From assembly GCA_949825045.1 (NCBI GenBank), contig OX463809.1:1019501-1083500 (forward strand): a stretch of DNA of 64,000 nt. The letters run 5' to 3'. The translations under genes and the position numbers were made by a program. The notes under the pieces were generated by a model. That model was not told the origin of the DNA. It saw only the letters and a program-made list of their open reading frames with translations, and made no database searches. Of the stretch, positions 22,346 to 33,960 are shown one piece after another (the first letter of the stretch is position 1; each line of letters opens with the position of its first letter). The stretch is from Argyresthia goedartella. Taxonomy: Eukaryota; Arthropoda; Insecta; Lepidoptera; Argyresthiidae.

Positions 22346-24060
22346 AATACAGATTGATTTATTTATAATATTTATTTATTAGGTATTTATTTATTAGTTA
22401 TTAAAATACGTATGAGGTATGTACAACAGTTGACAATCACTTAATATAGGTACATAAAATAGGAAAATTGACATTAAGTAAGTACTAGATTGTCATACAA
22501 AGTCACGCTTGACATCAGTCATATACAGACTAAAAATAAACACAATTTAAAAATATCTTGTTAAGATATTAAACAAAACTAAGTAAATTTAAGAAAATAC
22601 TTATATCGCGTACTTTGTTCAAAATTATAAGATCAGTAGAACAGTTTTAATGGCAATTTTTGAATATTTTATTAAAAAAAAATTAACCAAGTATTTCATA
22701 TATTTATGGAACAAATATCGCACCAAAAATATTATAATGTAAAATGTTGCCAAGATGAGACCATATGGCTCGCACAGTCAAATAGTTAGCAGATACCGCG
22801 TAAAGCCAAGCTTCTAACTCTCGACGTCCTAGCTTCACAATTTCTAGATGTAAGTCAAAATATGTGGCTGGGCCATTTCGGTATCGTCACATGGGCGCAT
22901 TTATTCACTGTTCATTACTTTTCTTTTGTACAATAAATAGTTCTTATAATTATTAGTAGTATTTATAAGGTAAGAACACCTTGCAAATTAGTCACTCTAG
23001 CTAGAGAGTGCTACATAAGCCTGCCCACAAAAGAACCTGGAAGGCAATATCAATGACATAACAACACCTAGCAATGCGATAGAACTCTTCAGTGCGTTCA
23101 AATCGCATCAAAAAACTAATTGCAATGACGTGTGCGCTCACATGTGTAACCGTTCGGGTTAAAAACTCTCTGATATTGGCTTCGGGCGTAACCGGCAACA
23201 ATCGTTCCTGTTCGGACGGCAAGCGTTTACAGCGACGACATTAGGCGTTTTTCGCGCGGTTAATTCTATACCCTAATTTAGAGCGTGGGGGGGGGGGGGG
23301 CTTATTTACAAAAAATCTCAAATATGTATTTTATTATATTCAGCAAGGAGTCCCAATATCAATTTTTAGACCTCTACCCTCTAGCATCAAAATTTGCGGA
23401 AGTCTCAAACAAACTTCCATCCCCTAGTTTAAGGGGTAAGGTGGGTAAAAGTTCGTTTTTTTTTTGTTGTTTATGCACTAATACTAGCTTAATTACCAAA
23501 TTTCAGCATTCTAGGACTTTATGAAGTACCCTTAGAATTTTGATCAGTAAGTCAGTGACGAAATCGGGGTTTTTAGATATAAAGAAAATAGATAGATAAA
23601 ATCTAAAGTATAAAAGCTATGTTAAATAAGTTTATATGTTTATTAAGTCTACTATTGACATCACATCCCGATAATTTTGTTAATCTGGTATATTCCAAAC
23701 CCTATTTTTGAGGGTTCAAAAAAACGACGAAGCACTTCGAGAAAAGGTAGATGTGCCCTTGCGCTTCGCTTGGCTCGTCTTGGTGGGGGCACTGCCGTGC
23801 CCCCAGATATTTGAAATCCTCGCAATAGCCCTTTCATCACGATACCGTGTGAACACCATTTATTTTTATTTCTGCCCCTTCCTAGTTAAACCATACATTT
23901 TTCATTATTTTTCCTGTAATATTTCTGTATTTTTTTCAAACTTTTAGGATCAGTGGGTTCGGAGATTAGGGAGAACGGTCCTTTTTGGTAAGTTCCAAGT
24001 TATTATAAAATATATATTTAAAATCTTCACAACAAGCCCTTCATTTGACATATCACACAA
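22346..24060. other. No recognised gene; homopolymer and repeat scraps
   Basis: A G run of about 14 bases lies near 23287. The stretch 23300-23580 reads like the interior of a dispersed repeat (AATTACCAAATTTCAGC), but no ends were identified. A minus ORF of 73 codons (23001-23222) has no recognised motif. Confidence 0.4.
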
Positions 24061-24068
24061 TAAAGCTT

Positions 24069-24323
24069 CGACGACCCGGATGGCCGAGTCGGCAGTGAGC
24101 CTGCCTACGAAGCCAAGGGTCCCGGGTTCGAGTCCCGGTGGGGGCAAATATTTGTTTGACGAGAACGGATGCTTGTACCTTAGTCATGGTTGTTTATCAA
24201 TCTAAGTATAATATTTATCTATATAAGTATGTGTATCGTTGTCTAGTACCCAAGATACAGGGAATCCTAGTTTGGGGCTAGATCAATGTGTGTAAATAGT
24301 GTCCAAGGTATTATTATTATTAT
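24069..24323 (+). mobile_element. tRNA-derived SINE (family 1), complete copy with TAAAGCTT duplication
   Basis: The head CGACGACCCGGATGGCCGAG carries the A-box-like TGGCCGAGTCGG, then B box GGTTCGAGTCCC. The body is the same as at 2939-3176, and the tail is a (TTA)n run. The direct repeat TAAAGCTT flanks it at 24061-24068 and 24324-24331. The trinucleotide tail suggests retroposition by a LINE with a similar 3' end. Confidence 0.88.
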
Positions 24324-24331
24324 TAAAGCTT

Positions 24332-24949
24332 TATTTTTTTTTTAAAAAGCCCCTAATTACCTCCCCAAATTCAATAATTATTTGCTTACGTAACACGTTC
24401 GTGTTCAGGTCACATTAATACTAAGTTTAGTAAATTTCGACTCAATCGGTCAAGAATTAAGTACTGAAATATTGCTTTTACTGACAGACAGACACACGAG
24501 TGATCCTATAATTGCTGCGTTATTCCTGTTTAAGGTACGGAACTGTGGTTTCTTTTTTATTTGACAAACAAGTCCCAAATTTAGTTAAGCTTACCTTGCA
24601 ATTTCAGGTAAGGGTTTTATGAATATTGTATACCATCTAAGGTTCTGACGTACTTAAGTGATAAATGAGATCATCTTTATCTTGTAATACGCACAAAAAG
24701 ATACACTTTGGCCCATATCTTAATCATATTGAATCACTTTTTGAAACTGAAGGACAAATGAGCGTAGTTTTTCGCGAATTGCTTATTATAAATTCGAACT
24801 TTGACACGCGACTACGTAGATTGTAGAAGTCGGTTGAGAGCAGACCAGACGAAACTGAAGAAATCCTTAATGCCAAGGGAAAAAATAGCAACTCGGGAAA
24901 CCATTTCGATAATTTTGTTTTTTATTTATTTTTTCAAAAACCATAATTC
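24332..24949. other. No gene; scrap of the GGTACGGAACCC repeat
   Basis: About 24475-24550 has GACAGACAGACACACGAGTG and TTTAAGGTACGGAAC, resembling the right end of 4324-4743. The rest is unassigned AT-rich DNA. Confidence 0.5.
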
Positions 24950-25442
24950 TTGATTAAAAAAATATTAAGATATTTTAAATATCTATTTTTTGTCATCATT
25001 ATCAAGTTCAACAGGCGTTTCATTCGAGATAGCTTCTTGGCTGAAATTAAAATCAAACGTGCCTGTCAACGAAAGGCCTCGATTTGCCCAGTGGACCTTT
25101 CAAAAACATTTATTGAACACATTATGTCCACATATAAGTCGCTTTCACTCAATGCTCGTAAAATAGCTAAGGATTGTGGGTATAGTCTGGCCGCTGAGAG
25201 AATGCGATCCTGACAGCTCAAAACCCATAAATGTTTGACTTCTGCAATGAAAAATATTGCTTAACGCATTAAGACACGGCAGAGGTGTAGGAACCGCTGT
25301 TAAAAAACTGCAAGGTTTTTGTGAAGAAAACGAACACATCCCCCAAAATTCAGATTGCCCCCGAAATAGATTTCAAAAAGATCGTTTGAATTATTGTGAT
25401 GTCTACAAGTGCATAGAAAATGGTTATAAAAATATTATGTAA
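24950..25442 (+). pseudogene. Unrecognised coding-like segment, broken
   Basis: Two plus-strand frames, 24950-25213 and 25257-25442, read like protein (SLNARKIAKDCGYSLAAERM and then GRGVGTAVKKLQGFCEEN). They could be two pieces of one interrupted protein. I do not recognise the family. Its place beside a dead mariner and repeats suggests mobile-element origin. Confidence 0.25.
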
Positions 25443-25699
25443 TTAATTTACGTAGTATCAGTGAGATCAATGTATTCTCTATCGCACAAGAAAAAATCCC
25501 ACGATCCACAGTCAATATTATGTGTCTCATTATCTGTCCGCCTCATTATAAAATAATACAAATTATACAATTATTATCTATTCAACTAGTTCTTTAAAAT
25601 TTTCTACCATCATGTCACTTTACGTCTACTCATACTTTCCTGCACAACTAACTGTTTGCAGATTATGTTATTGTAATTAGAACAGAAACTTGGCTGTTA

Positions 25700-26720
25700 T
25701 TCTGAAATTGTAGAGATACGAGGGTGAACCCAGCAGTTAGCGGCCTAACAAAGATGACACAAAATAATTCAAACAAAACTTATTTATTTCTCAATATAGC
25801 AGTCTCATTTTAATGCAATACACTTTTCCCAGCGATGTTCGATAGCTTCGATACCCTGTTTATAGTGGTCTGTGTCATGCTCCTCAAAATAGCCATCAAC
25901 GGCAGACTTAACCTCGTCATTATTGGCAAATCTTTTCCTGCCGAGTCATTTTTTCAAGTTTGGGAACAGAAAATAATCCGATTGAGCTATATCTGGCGAA
26001 TAAGATGCAAGGGGAAGCAATTCAAACTTCAACTCATTAATTTTTGCCATTGTAATAGTGGACATTTGTACTGGTGCATTTTTCTGATGAAACAACACTA
26101 TCTTCTTTGCTAAATTCGGCAGTTTGTTCTTAATTATTTCACTTAAATGCTGCAATAGCTTTACGTAGCAGTACTTTCCGTTGATGGTTTCGCCTTTTTG
26201 AAGATAATCAATAAAAATTATCCCATGTGCATCACAAAATACTGACGCCGTGACCTTGCTTGCAGATGAAACTGACGTCGCGTCTTTGGAGCCGGTTCTC
26301 CCTTTTCAGTCCATTGTTTCGACTGTTCCTTCGTCTCAGGGGTGAAGTGGTGGACCCATGTTTCGTCCATCGTGATGAATCACCGTAAAAAGTCAGCTTT
26401 ATTGCGTTAAAATTTCTCGAAACACTGCATAGAAACTTCTTCACGTTGCTGCTTTTGTTCGATGGTGACCAATCACAGCGCCCATCTTGCGCACAGCTAT
26501 GTAATGACCAAGTTTGCGGTCAATATGCGATGTATAGCACTTTTTGAAATTCCTATGTCTGCTAACTAGCGCTGTTTTAGTCTACGGTCTTCCAATACTA
26601 GTTTTTGTACTTTTTTACTATTTCTGGTGTAGTCACTTCATTAGGTCGACCGCTGCGATGTTCGACTTGGCAGCTCGTTCGACCTCTTTTAAACTCAGCG
26701 ACACAAAAAGTTTATTGCTG
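25700..26720 (-). pseudogene. Mariner transposase (DD34D type), degenerate
   Basis: Minus-strand blocks in order: a helix-turn-helix region with CQVEHRSGRPNEVTTPE (about 26690-26640), MDETWVHHFTPETK-like text with the first catalytic Asp near 26370 (frameshifted), HQKNAPVQ near 26075, and LASYSPDIAQSDYFLFPNL near 26000-25950. In active mariners the middle block is HQDNAP; here the second catalytic Asp is replaced by Lys. Several stops and frameshifts break it, so it cannot make a transposase. The left end CGAGGGTGAACC (about 25720) may be a terminus, but the matching right end was not found. Confidence 0.88.
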
Positions 26721-26959
26721 TGAATGAAGGAGCAGACTCTCCCAGAGTAGAATCCAGCTCAACTTTAATATGGGTTAGACTTAAAACTTTCAAATGAAAT
26801 TATTGTATGACATATCAATGACCAATTTTGTCCATGTTTGCAAAATCACTCACATCAATCTCAATTAATGAAACAAAAACAAAAGAACGTAGTTTTTTTT
26901 TTTTATTTACGCGCCAAAAGATTCGAACTTTCGAATAAAAAAAATAATAAAAATCAGCC

Positions 26960-27815
26960 AGTATTGCTATCTATATGCCAGTTCGGCTACTTTTGGGACC
27001 GCCCACGTAGATATGACGTATTCAGAAGGGACCGCGATTATGTTAAAACAAGACAACGCTTTGGTGGAGGCGTACTTATTTTAGAAAGACGGTCCGGTTA
27101 ATGCGGTGCAGAATAGTAATTTTCAGAGTGGCTTAGAAGATGTATGGGTTTTTATTTCGACAAAATATACACAGTACCAACCATCGTGGAACGAGTAGAT
27201 TAAATATATTATGTAGTTTTTACATTCCCGACGGTGAAACTTTTAAGGAGAATTTTTCTTCAAACATATTAACTCATCCCGATGAATTATTTCTCGTGGC
27301 AGGAGACTTTAACCGCCCTCAAATAAAATGGGCCGAGGACGGCCAATATTATAAGCCCTACAGTTAAACAGACAATATTAGTAAGAATTATAAAGACTCC
27401 CTCCATTTTTGTAGTTTGAAGCATTTTTGTCAGCACAAAATAGCATCAAAAATGTGCTAGATTTGGTGATATCTTCATCTGAGGTTACAGTGGTCAATTT
27501 TGATAATTATCTGGTACCAGAAAGTATATTTCATAGGTCTTTATCTATATATTATAACATATCAGCCCTGATAACATTGCCTCAAGAAAAGAAGGAAGTT
27601 TTGGCAATTTATAAGTCCAATTATGTCAATATCAATCAGGACATAGACCGAGTTGACTGGAAGATCAAGTTAAAAGATACTCCAATCGATACTGCGGTAG
27701 ATAGTTTTTACGTCGCTATTAATAACATTATGGCGAAGCATATTCCTCGTGTAAAACCAATGCCAAGGGAATATCACAAAAAGTTTACAGCAACCTACAA
27801 TAAGTCTTGAAAGAA
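26960..27815 (+). pseudogene. LINE endonuclease fragment
   Basis: Text such as RFGGGVLILERRS (about 27060), TSRLNILCSFYIPDG (27195-27240) and LFLVAGDFNRPQIKWAED (27290-27340) fits the apurinic-type endonuclease of CR1/Jockey-like LINEs, where GDFN holds a catalytic Asp. The frame 27427-27810 continues with NVLDLVISSSEVTVVNFDNY, the end of the endonuclease, and a linker. At least three frame breaks occur and no reverse transcriptase follows. Confidence 0.75.
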
Positions 27816-28319
27816 AGAAAAAAATATCTTCAAAGGTAGAAAAAGTATGGTAAAACCTTAGATTATACACCACATTTTCGTAACTCCGAAAAAGGGCTGA
27901 TAAAAGCAGACGTTTGCCTATAGCCAATTTATTTAGAATACTGAGGACACTATAATGTGTAATCCTAAAGCTATCTAGGGGAATTGTTACTTTAATAATA
28001 TGAAGACTCTATCCGGCTTATCCGTTTGGCTGAAAAACCTGCGAAGGCAGTGGAGTGAAATTCGTGCCTAACTTCAGTCGTGTTCTGTTTGGAACAGCAA
28101 CCAGATAACGCTCCCAAAAAATTACCCTACCTGTAGGGTATAAGGTTTTATTTTACGGGTGCCTATTTTTATTTGAAAGAGCAAAAGTCATATATTCTTT
28201 CATGTTAATGTGTTGTTAGACGAGTTTTCTCTTAGCTGATAAATTTTACGAGCGACATTATGATAGTACTCAAAAAACGGGAGGCGACGTAGTGACAGCG
28301 CGACGTCAATTCACAAACT
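27816..28319. other. No recognised feature
   Basis: Unassigned AT-rich DNA. Confidence 0.45.
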
Positions 28320-28395
28320 CTAACAGACGATGAAGGGACGGACGGACACACGAGTGACCCGGTTGGGCCCTTCGGGTACGGAACCCTAAACATAA
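28320..28395 (+). repeat. Right-end fragment of the GGTACGGAACCC repeat
   Basis: GGGACGGACGGACACACGAG then TTCGGGTACGGAACCCTAAA, matching 4660-4740. Confidence 0.75.
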
Positions 28396-28492
28396 ACTCT
28401 TATAGGATCACTTCGTTCTCCGCCCGTCCGTCTGTCTAGACCCTTTTCCCCAGGAACGCATGACGCTATCAAGTTCAAATTAATATCGATGT

Positions 28493-28953
28493 CGCAGTTA
28501 GTTGGTTAAGTCAGACACTTAACTAACTCTCTAGACCGTTAATTAAATACCGACGTTTAACCAAGTCACTAAAATTCCGTCAGACAAGTGAGTGAACGAA
28601 ACGTTTATCGAGATGTCTAAACGTTCCTAGGCAACAAGACATACAATATAAATATTTTTTATGTGTACTTAAGTTTTGTTTTAAGAATTTTTTGTTGTTC
28701 TTATATGTTCAACCTAACACGAAGGATAAAGCCTAAGCTACCGCAATGTTTTGCCCTGATATAAGCTGTACAAATCAGCTGTTGTCGTGACGCCATCTTG
28801 CTTTCCAAGACGCCGGCTTTCAGTAAGACTGATTGTTAAACGTTTTCGACGATACTTTATTTAAATCAAAATGCTAGTGACTTGGTTAAACGTCTGCATT
28901 TAATTAACAGTCTAGAGAGTTAGTTAAGTGTCTGATTTAACCAACCAACTGCG
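28493..28953. mobile_element. Foldback element with 79-bp arms, interrupted by MITE E
   Basis: The left arm 28493-28571 (from CGCAGTTAGTTGG to CAAGTCACTA) and the right arm 28875-28953 are near-perfect reverse complements, with about five mismatches by eye. Shorter inverted similarity continues inward. Between the arms lies a piece of MITE family E. No coding sequence. Confidence 0.85.
28650..28800 (+). mobile_element. MITE family E, copy B (partial)
   Basis: TTTTTTGTTGTTCTTATATG, TTCAACCTAACACGAAGG and TTTTGCCCTGATAT match the middle and end of copy A in reverse orientation. The left end is lost. Confidence 0.7.
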
Positions 28954-29761
28954 AAATCAATTCCAGGATGACGTATGAAAAGTTTTTTTTTTTTTTTTGG
29001 AAATCGGGAACTGTCTTCAAGAGGAACAGAGCTTGAACTACTAATACTAATACGAGTAGTAGCTCAAAACATTTTGTTAGGTACGTTTTTTCCTACAGCG
29101 GGTGGCAGTGGCATTTTTACTCCTACGCTAGTAAATTATACAACAACTTTCGTCTAGTTTTCGGAGTTCTTAATTGGAAATCAGAACTTTCTGATAATCG
29201 GACCAGCCTTTAATATACAAAACTCTAGATTTCACTGTCTCTGTATGCCCGAGGACAGGAGAAAACAAGTTTGTATTTGTAGGGGGGGGCCCTTCAAACG
29301 AGCTTCCCCTCCCCCCACCCGCTCCTGACTTACCCCCCGCGACCCTTTGCGTCGCGGACCGCGGTCGATATCTCCCGCTGAAATACGTAGGGACGAAATC
29401 GTCTGGATTTGTAAGAATACTATGTATGTGTAGATTAGGGGTATACATACAATACAGTTGAGTAAAGTAGTATTTAAAGGGATGTATACAAACATGACAG
29501 ATCGCTGATTCCGCAGGTTTACATTTTTTTGTTTGGAAACGGAATCTGTGGCTAGTTTTAAGGCCTTCGGAATAGGGCCGTGACACTCAGACCTTTCATT
29601 GTTTACATCCTTTTAAATACCTAATGGATTTACAAATTCTTCGAAAAAAAATAAATGCAGAAACCAAAGTGAAGACTTTGATTAAAATGTGTTCAAGGGA
29701 TAATTCCGTCACTACAAAATACTTCATTCATTTGATAATTCAGACGTTGACAGTAAAGTAA
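28954..29761. other. No recognised gene
   Basis: Contains homopolymers (T run near 28984, G and C runs near 29282-29340). The minus ORFs over this G/C-rich patch are not protein-like. Confidence 0.45.
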
Positions 29762-29830
29762 TCAAAAAACGGTCAAGTGCGAGTTGGACACGCGCACTGA
29801 GGGTTGCGCACAAATCACATTTTTCTGACA
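29762..29830 (+). repeat. Left-end fragment of the GGTACGGAACCC repeat
   Basis: CGGTCAAGTGCGAGTTGGAC and GCGCACTGAGGGTT match 4328-4372. The rest of the copy is not clear. Confidence 0.7.
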
Positions 29831-30409
29831 GTTTTCGGATTTTTCCTTTACTTGTGCCATAAGACAATGCTTCGCGCAAAATTTCATGTCATCGGGAATT
29901 TCATGTCAAGTGATCGTAATAAATACGAGTCTCAGAATCAAGTTATAAATTTAACACCTTGAGGATTTCACAGACTGTATATCTAAGTGCTACGATAATG
30001 CCTGATTTCAGCCCACATTTGCATAGAGAAAGTTAGCTATAAGTAGTTTGTAATAACAATGCTAAGCATGAATAACCTTTCTTATGAAGTTCTTCGAGAT
30101 TATTACAAGGCGTTGCGGTGAACAATGTGAACAATGCGGCAGATAATAAAGCTCAAAGCTCGTTCATACATTCCAAAAAAAAAAAACAAAAATCATTTAT
30201 TTCCAGAGGATGTTGTTACATCACTTAGATCCGTCATTACATTTTTTTTGGGTGAGTTCACTAACCCAATGGCGGAATCTGTGGAGAAGAGCTCACCGAA
30301 GAAACTCCACAGTCATCGCATCTTTTGCGTTTCCTTTTTTAAATAAAATATTGTCAAATTACAAAATGAATGCTAATTATATATCGAAACAGCCTGTTAC
30401 TCAAACAAT

Positions 30410-33404
30410 CTATTCCCATGGACATCTGTCCTCTAAGTAATCAGATATCCTGTAGTAACCTTTTTTATACAATTTCTGTTTTATTATTATTTTAAACTTG
30501 TCTAAAGGTAAGTTTTTAATATCAGTAGGGACCTTATTGTAATAGCGTATACAATTGCCTTTAAAAGAATTACTAACTTTATGTAGTCGGCTTACATAAG
30601 CAACCAACTTGTCTTTATTTCTAGTATTAAAATTGTGTATATCACTGTACTTCTGAAAATTAGTTATATTTCTTTTTACATACACAAGATTGTCATAGAT
30701 ATATTGAGACACAAATGTCAGAATATTGATTTCTTTAAACTTTTCCCTCAGTGACACTCTAGTTCCTAATCTATAAATTGCACGAACAGCCCGTTTCTGC
30801 AGAATAAATATACTATTAGCATTCGCAGCGTGACCCCAAAATAAAATACCATAGGTCATTAGACTATGAAAGTAACTAAAGTAGACTAGTCTAGCGGTGT
30901 CTACGTCGGTAAGAGCTCTAATTTTTTTAACTGCGAACGCTGCCGAACTCAGTCTGTTCGACAATTTATTTATATGAGGATCCCATTGTAGTTTGGCGTC
31001 TAAAGTAATGCCCAAAAAGACAGTCGACTGCACAAGGTCCAATCTCTGTCCTTTTATAAATATGTCTGTAGTTACCGGGTTCACATTGGGTAACACGAAT
31101 TTAATACATTTAGTTTTCTTTTCATTAAGTAATAAATTGTTAACAGTAAACCAGTTCACTATACTAGAGATAGCATTGTTTACCTCGTCATAATTTGATT
31201 GCTGTCTTTCAACTTTAAATATCAAAGAAGTATCATCGGCAAACATTACTAACCCATGTTTTGCTTTAACAAGGTAAGGTAAATCATTAATATATACTAA
31301 AAACAAGAAAGGACCAAGAATTGAACCTTGCGGTACGCCCATACTTATTGAAGACCCAGGTGATCTTTTCCCATTAACATCAAACATCTGAACCCTATCT
31401 GTTAGATATGACTCCAGAAGGCCAAGTGCCTGATCTTTTACACCATAATGGCGTAACTTCCTGACAAGAGTGTCATGATGGACGCAATCAAAAGACTTGG
31501 ATAGATTGCAGAAGACACCTATTGCATCCATTGCGTCTTCCCAGGCATCAAAAATATTGTCGATTAGTTCAACACCAGCATCGGCTGTTGAACGACCCTT
31601 TGTGAAACCAAACTGAGCAATATGAATTAAATTATTGAGATAAAAATGACTTTGCAATTGATTAAGTATGAGTTTTTCAAATATTTTGCTAAGCGTTGGT
31701 AGTATCGATATGGGTCTAAAATTGGTGGGGTCTGATGTACTACCAGCTTTGAATAAAGGTATAACTTTACTTAGTTTCATCAAGTCAGGAAACACACCAC
31801 TATCTATACATTGATTAAATATACAACAAAGGTGAGGTGCAATACAATCTACAATGGAACTAATAATTTTTACTGATAGACCATGGGCGTCAGCTGTCTT
31901 TTTCATTTCCAGGGATTTAAACGCTTTTACAATGTCTTCATTATTTACGTGCCTAAATTTAAAATCTGTTTTACATTCCTCAAAGTTTTGTTTAAGTATA
32001 GATTCAGCAGCAGCGGGAGATGAATTTAAAGACTTGGTTGTTGAAACTGGAATGTCCGTAAAGAAATTTTCGAAAGCTTTTGCTACTTCTAGGTCTGTAC
32101 TTAGCAATTGATTATCTATCTTAAGCTTGAAGTTATTATGTGTAGCTTTGGCCTTTCCAGTCTCTCTGTTTATAATTTGCCAAGTCGTTTTCATTACAAA
32201 TTTTACAATTTCATTACAATTCAATTTTGTTTTTAATGAAATTAGATTTAGCTACGGCACAAACGCGTTTAAACATTTTTGAATAACTACGAACATAATC
32301 TAGAAAGGCCGTATTTTTGTTATATGATTTCTCTTCATAGAGTTCATATAATCTTCGTCTGCTCCTATGAATTCCAACTGTCACCCAATCACTAAACAAA
32401 GCTTTTTTATTAACTTTTATATTTTTTTATTTAAATACCGTATCATATTCATTTTTGACAAGGTTAAATACTGAGTTGTACAACAAATTTGGATCGTCAC
32501 TGTATGGTATTTCCCATAGTTTATCTAAAATATTATTCCTGTAGTGTTCAAGCCGAGTGTCACTAACGGGCACACATGTAATATCCTCTTTTTGGTCCTT
32601 TTTTATTTTAATATTGAATATACCTATCTGACCAGAGTGATCAGAGGTTAATTTATTGATGACCGATTTGAAAATGGGCGTAATGTTAGTAAATATATTG
32701 TCAATGCAGGTAGCAGATGTTGCAGTAATTCTAGTAGGCTCCAAAAACAGATAGTTCATGTTGTGACATAAAAATAAAGATTTTAATCTAGTACAAATAT
32801 TATTATCCTCTAACAGATTAACATTAAAATCACCACAAATTATAAAAAAAATGTTTTTATCGCTGATTTTAATCAACACTTCATCCATTTTCTTTTCGAA
32901 TAAATCAAAGGATGAATCTGGTGGTCTGTATACGCTCATTACAATAAGTTGTTCAAGTTCAATACAGGCTATTTCCATGGTACGCTCAACAGACAGGCTC
33001 ACTATGTCAACTCGTTCCTTATATTTAAAACTATTATTTACAAGTATTAAGGAGCCACCGCGATCAGCTGTTTTTCTGTTGAACGAACTAGCAACGTGGT
33101 GGTTATTAAAGTTGAACATGAACTGATAACTCTTTAAAAAGTGCTCTGTTATACATAAAATATCAATATTATTACAGTTCATGAATAACTCAATTTCCAG
33201 TTCTTTACTTAACATGCCCTGTATATTTTGATGAACCACGTTTAAAATATTCTTACTTTTACATTTTTCATTACTAGTAACTTGATTTAATGGGCAAGAT
33301 GAAGGTATATTTATACAAATATTAATATTACTGCCAGAGTTACTCTCTGTTGTCCTATGGGTTAATTTAAAGAGCTTGGAACAGATTCCAAGGAGTACAT
33401 GTCA
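30410..33404 (-). pseudogene. LINE-D ORF2: endonuclease and reverse transcriptase
   Basis: The endonuclease part (33239-32427) begins VVHQNIQGM and contains FIICGDFNVN and LTSDHSGQI, the catalytic Asp and His boxes of apurinic-type LINE endonucleases. A TAA at 32427-32429 interrupts it, but the same frame continues through SDWVTVGIHRSRRRLYEL to about 32214. There a one-base shift leads into the 604-residue reverse transcriptase frame with [33 protein letters not shown] (catalytic Asp pair) and FLGITLDAKLQWDP. So one nonsense codon and one frameshift are the only breaks. The protein nicks target DNA and primes reverse transcription there. Upstream of VVHQ the frame is open to about 33404 without an ATG and overlaps the ORF1 stop. 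Confidence 0.92.
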
Positions 33405-33934
33405 TTATTATTACACTGCTCAATAGAAGCAGGCGTTTCATTAGTCAAAAACTTGACTGAGTTCAAAATAAAATAAGATAGTGACTGTGCTATCTGTTGT
33501 GTATAAAACCTAGATAGGTAATACCTATCCTTAGTCAAATAAAAATATTTTCCAATACAAATATTGGTGTCTATGAAATAAAATTTTTCAGTATGACGAC
33601 ATGTCAATGTGTGTATAAATGTATTATAATCATGTCTTATATGATTTTCATGTTGTGACAAAGATTGGCTGAAGGGAAACGCAAACAAGATTATTCTATC
33701 TACATTTTGTAAAGAATTTAATTTGGAAAAGTATTTAGTAATTAGTTTTTTAAATACATTTTCCCTTCTACCAATTAAAATAATTAGGGTGGTTGGTTCT
33801 AAAAACTGCGATGACAACACTTTGTTTAATATTTGTGAATATGTGGCGCCAGGCATACAGTTATTTAATATTGCCTGGCCCACGCGCTGACTAAGTTGTA
33901 AACCCATATTTTTTCCAAGTTCATCGCTGTACAT
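33362..33934 (-). CDS. LINE-D ORF1 C-terminal part, SGNH/esterase-like
   Basis: This 190-residue frame carries NCMPGATYSQILNKVL, LIILIGRREN, IILFAFPFSQ and LTKDRYYLSRFYTQQIA. The order of a PGA block, an IG.R.N block, a strand ending in FP and a final block before a helix fits the SGNH-hydrolase-like domain of ORF1 proteins in CR1/Daphne LINEs (established for those families). The N-terminal part with the GDS-type nucleophile, and any PHD finger, is not present, so the fragment alone should be inactive. The start codon at 33934 is within the truncated protein. It ends with TAA at 33362, about 40 nt inside the open ORF2 frame. Role in retrotransposition is not well understood. Confidence 0.7.
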   Translation of the reverse strand: MYSDELGKNMGLQLSQRVGQAILNNCMPGATYSQILNKVLSSQFLEPTTLIILIGRRENVFKKLITKYFSKLNSLQNVDRIILFAFPFSQSLSQHENHIRHDYNTFIHTLTCRHTEKFYFIDTNICIGKYFYLTKDRYYLSRFYTQQIAQSLSYFILNSVKFLTNETPASIEQCNNNDMYSLESVPSSLN

Positions 33935-33960
33935 TATATACCTATCCTTTGTCCGAGAGA

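Larger units (their letters stand above)
30175..33960 (-). mobile_element. LINE-D: nearly complete CR1/Daphne-like non-LTR retrotransposon
   Basis: The minus strand holds, in order, an SGNH-like ORF1 end, endonuclease, reverse transcriptase and a 3' UTR ending near a poly(A)-like tract (T-rich on minus, 30173-30190). A 279-bp copy of the same 3' end lies at 42905-43183. LINE-D is related to, but distinct from, LINE-B. The 5' part of ORF1 is missing, as expected from 5' truncation. No target duplication was identified. Confidence 0.9.

Noticed and set aside
23001..23222. 73-codon minus-strand gene
   Set aside because: No recognised family, no long neighbouring exon; left as unassigned.
24069..24145. 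Plus-strand tRNA gene with leucine- or arginine-like boxes
   Set aside because: Same SINE family with (TTA)n tail and TAAAGCTT duplication; no sensible separate anticodon stem was defined.
29170..29586. 138-codon minus-strand gene
   Set aside because: Covers G/C homopolymers with low-complexity translation and no recognised domain.
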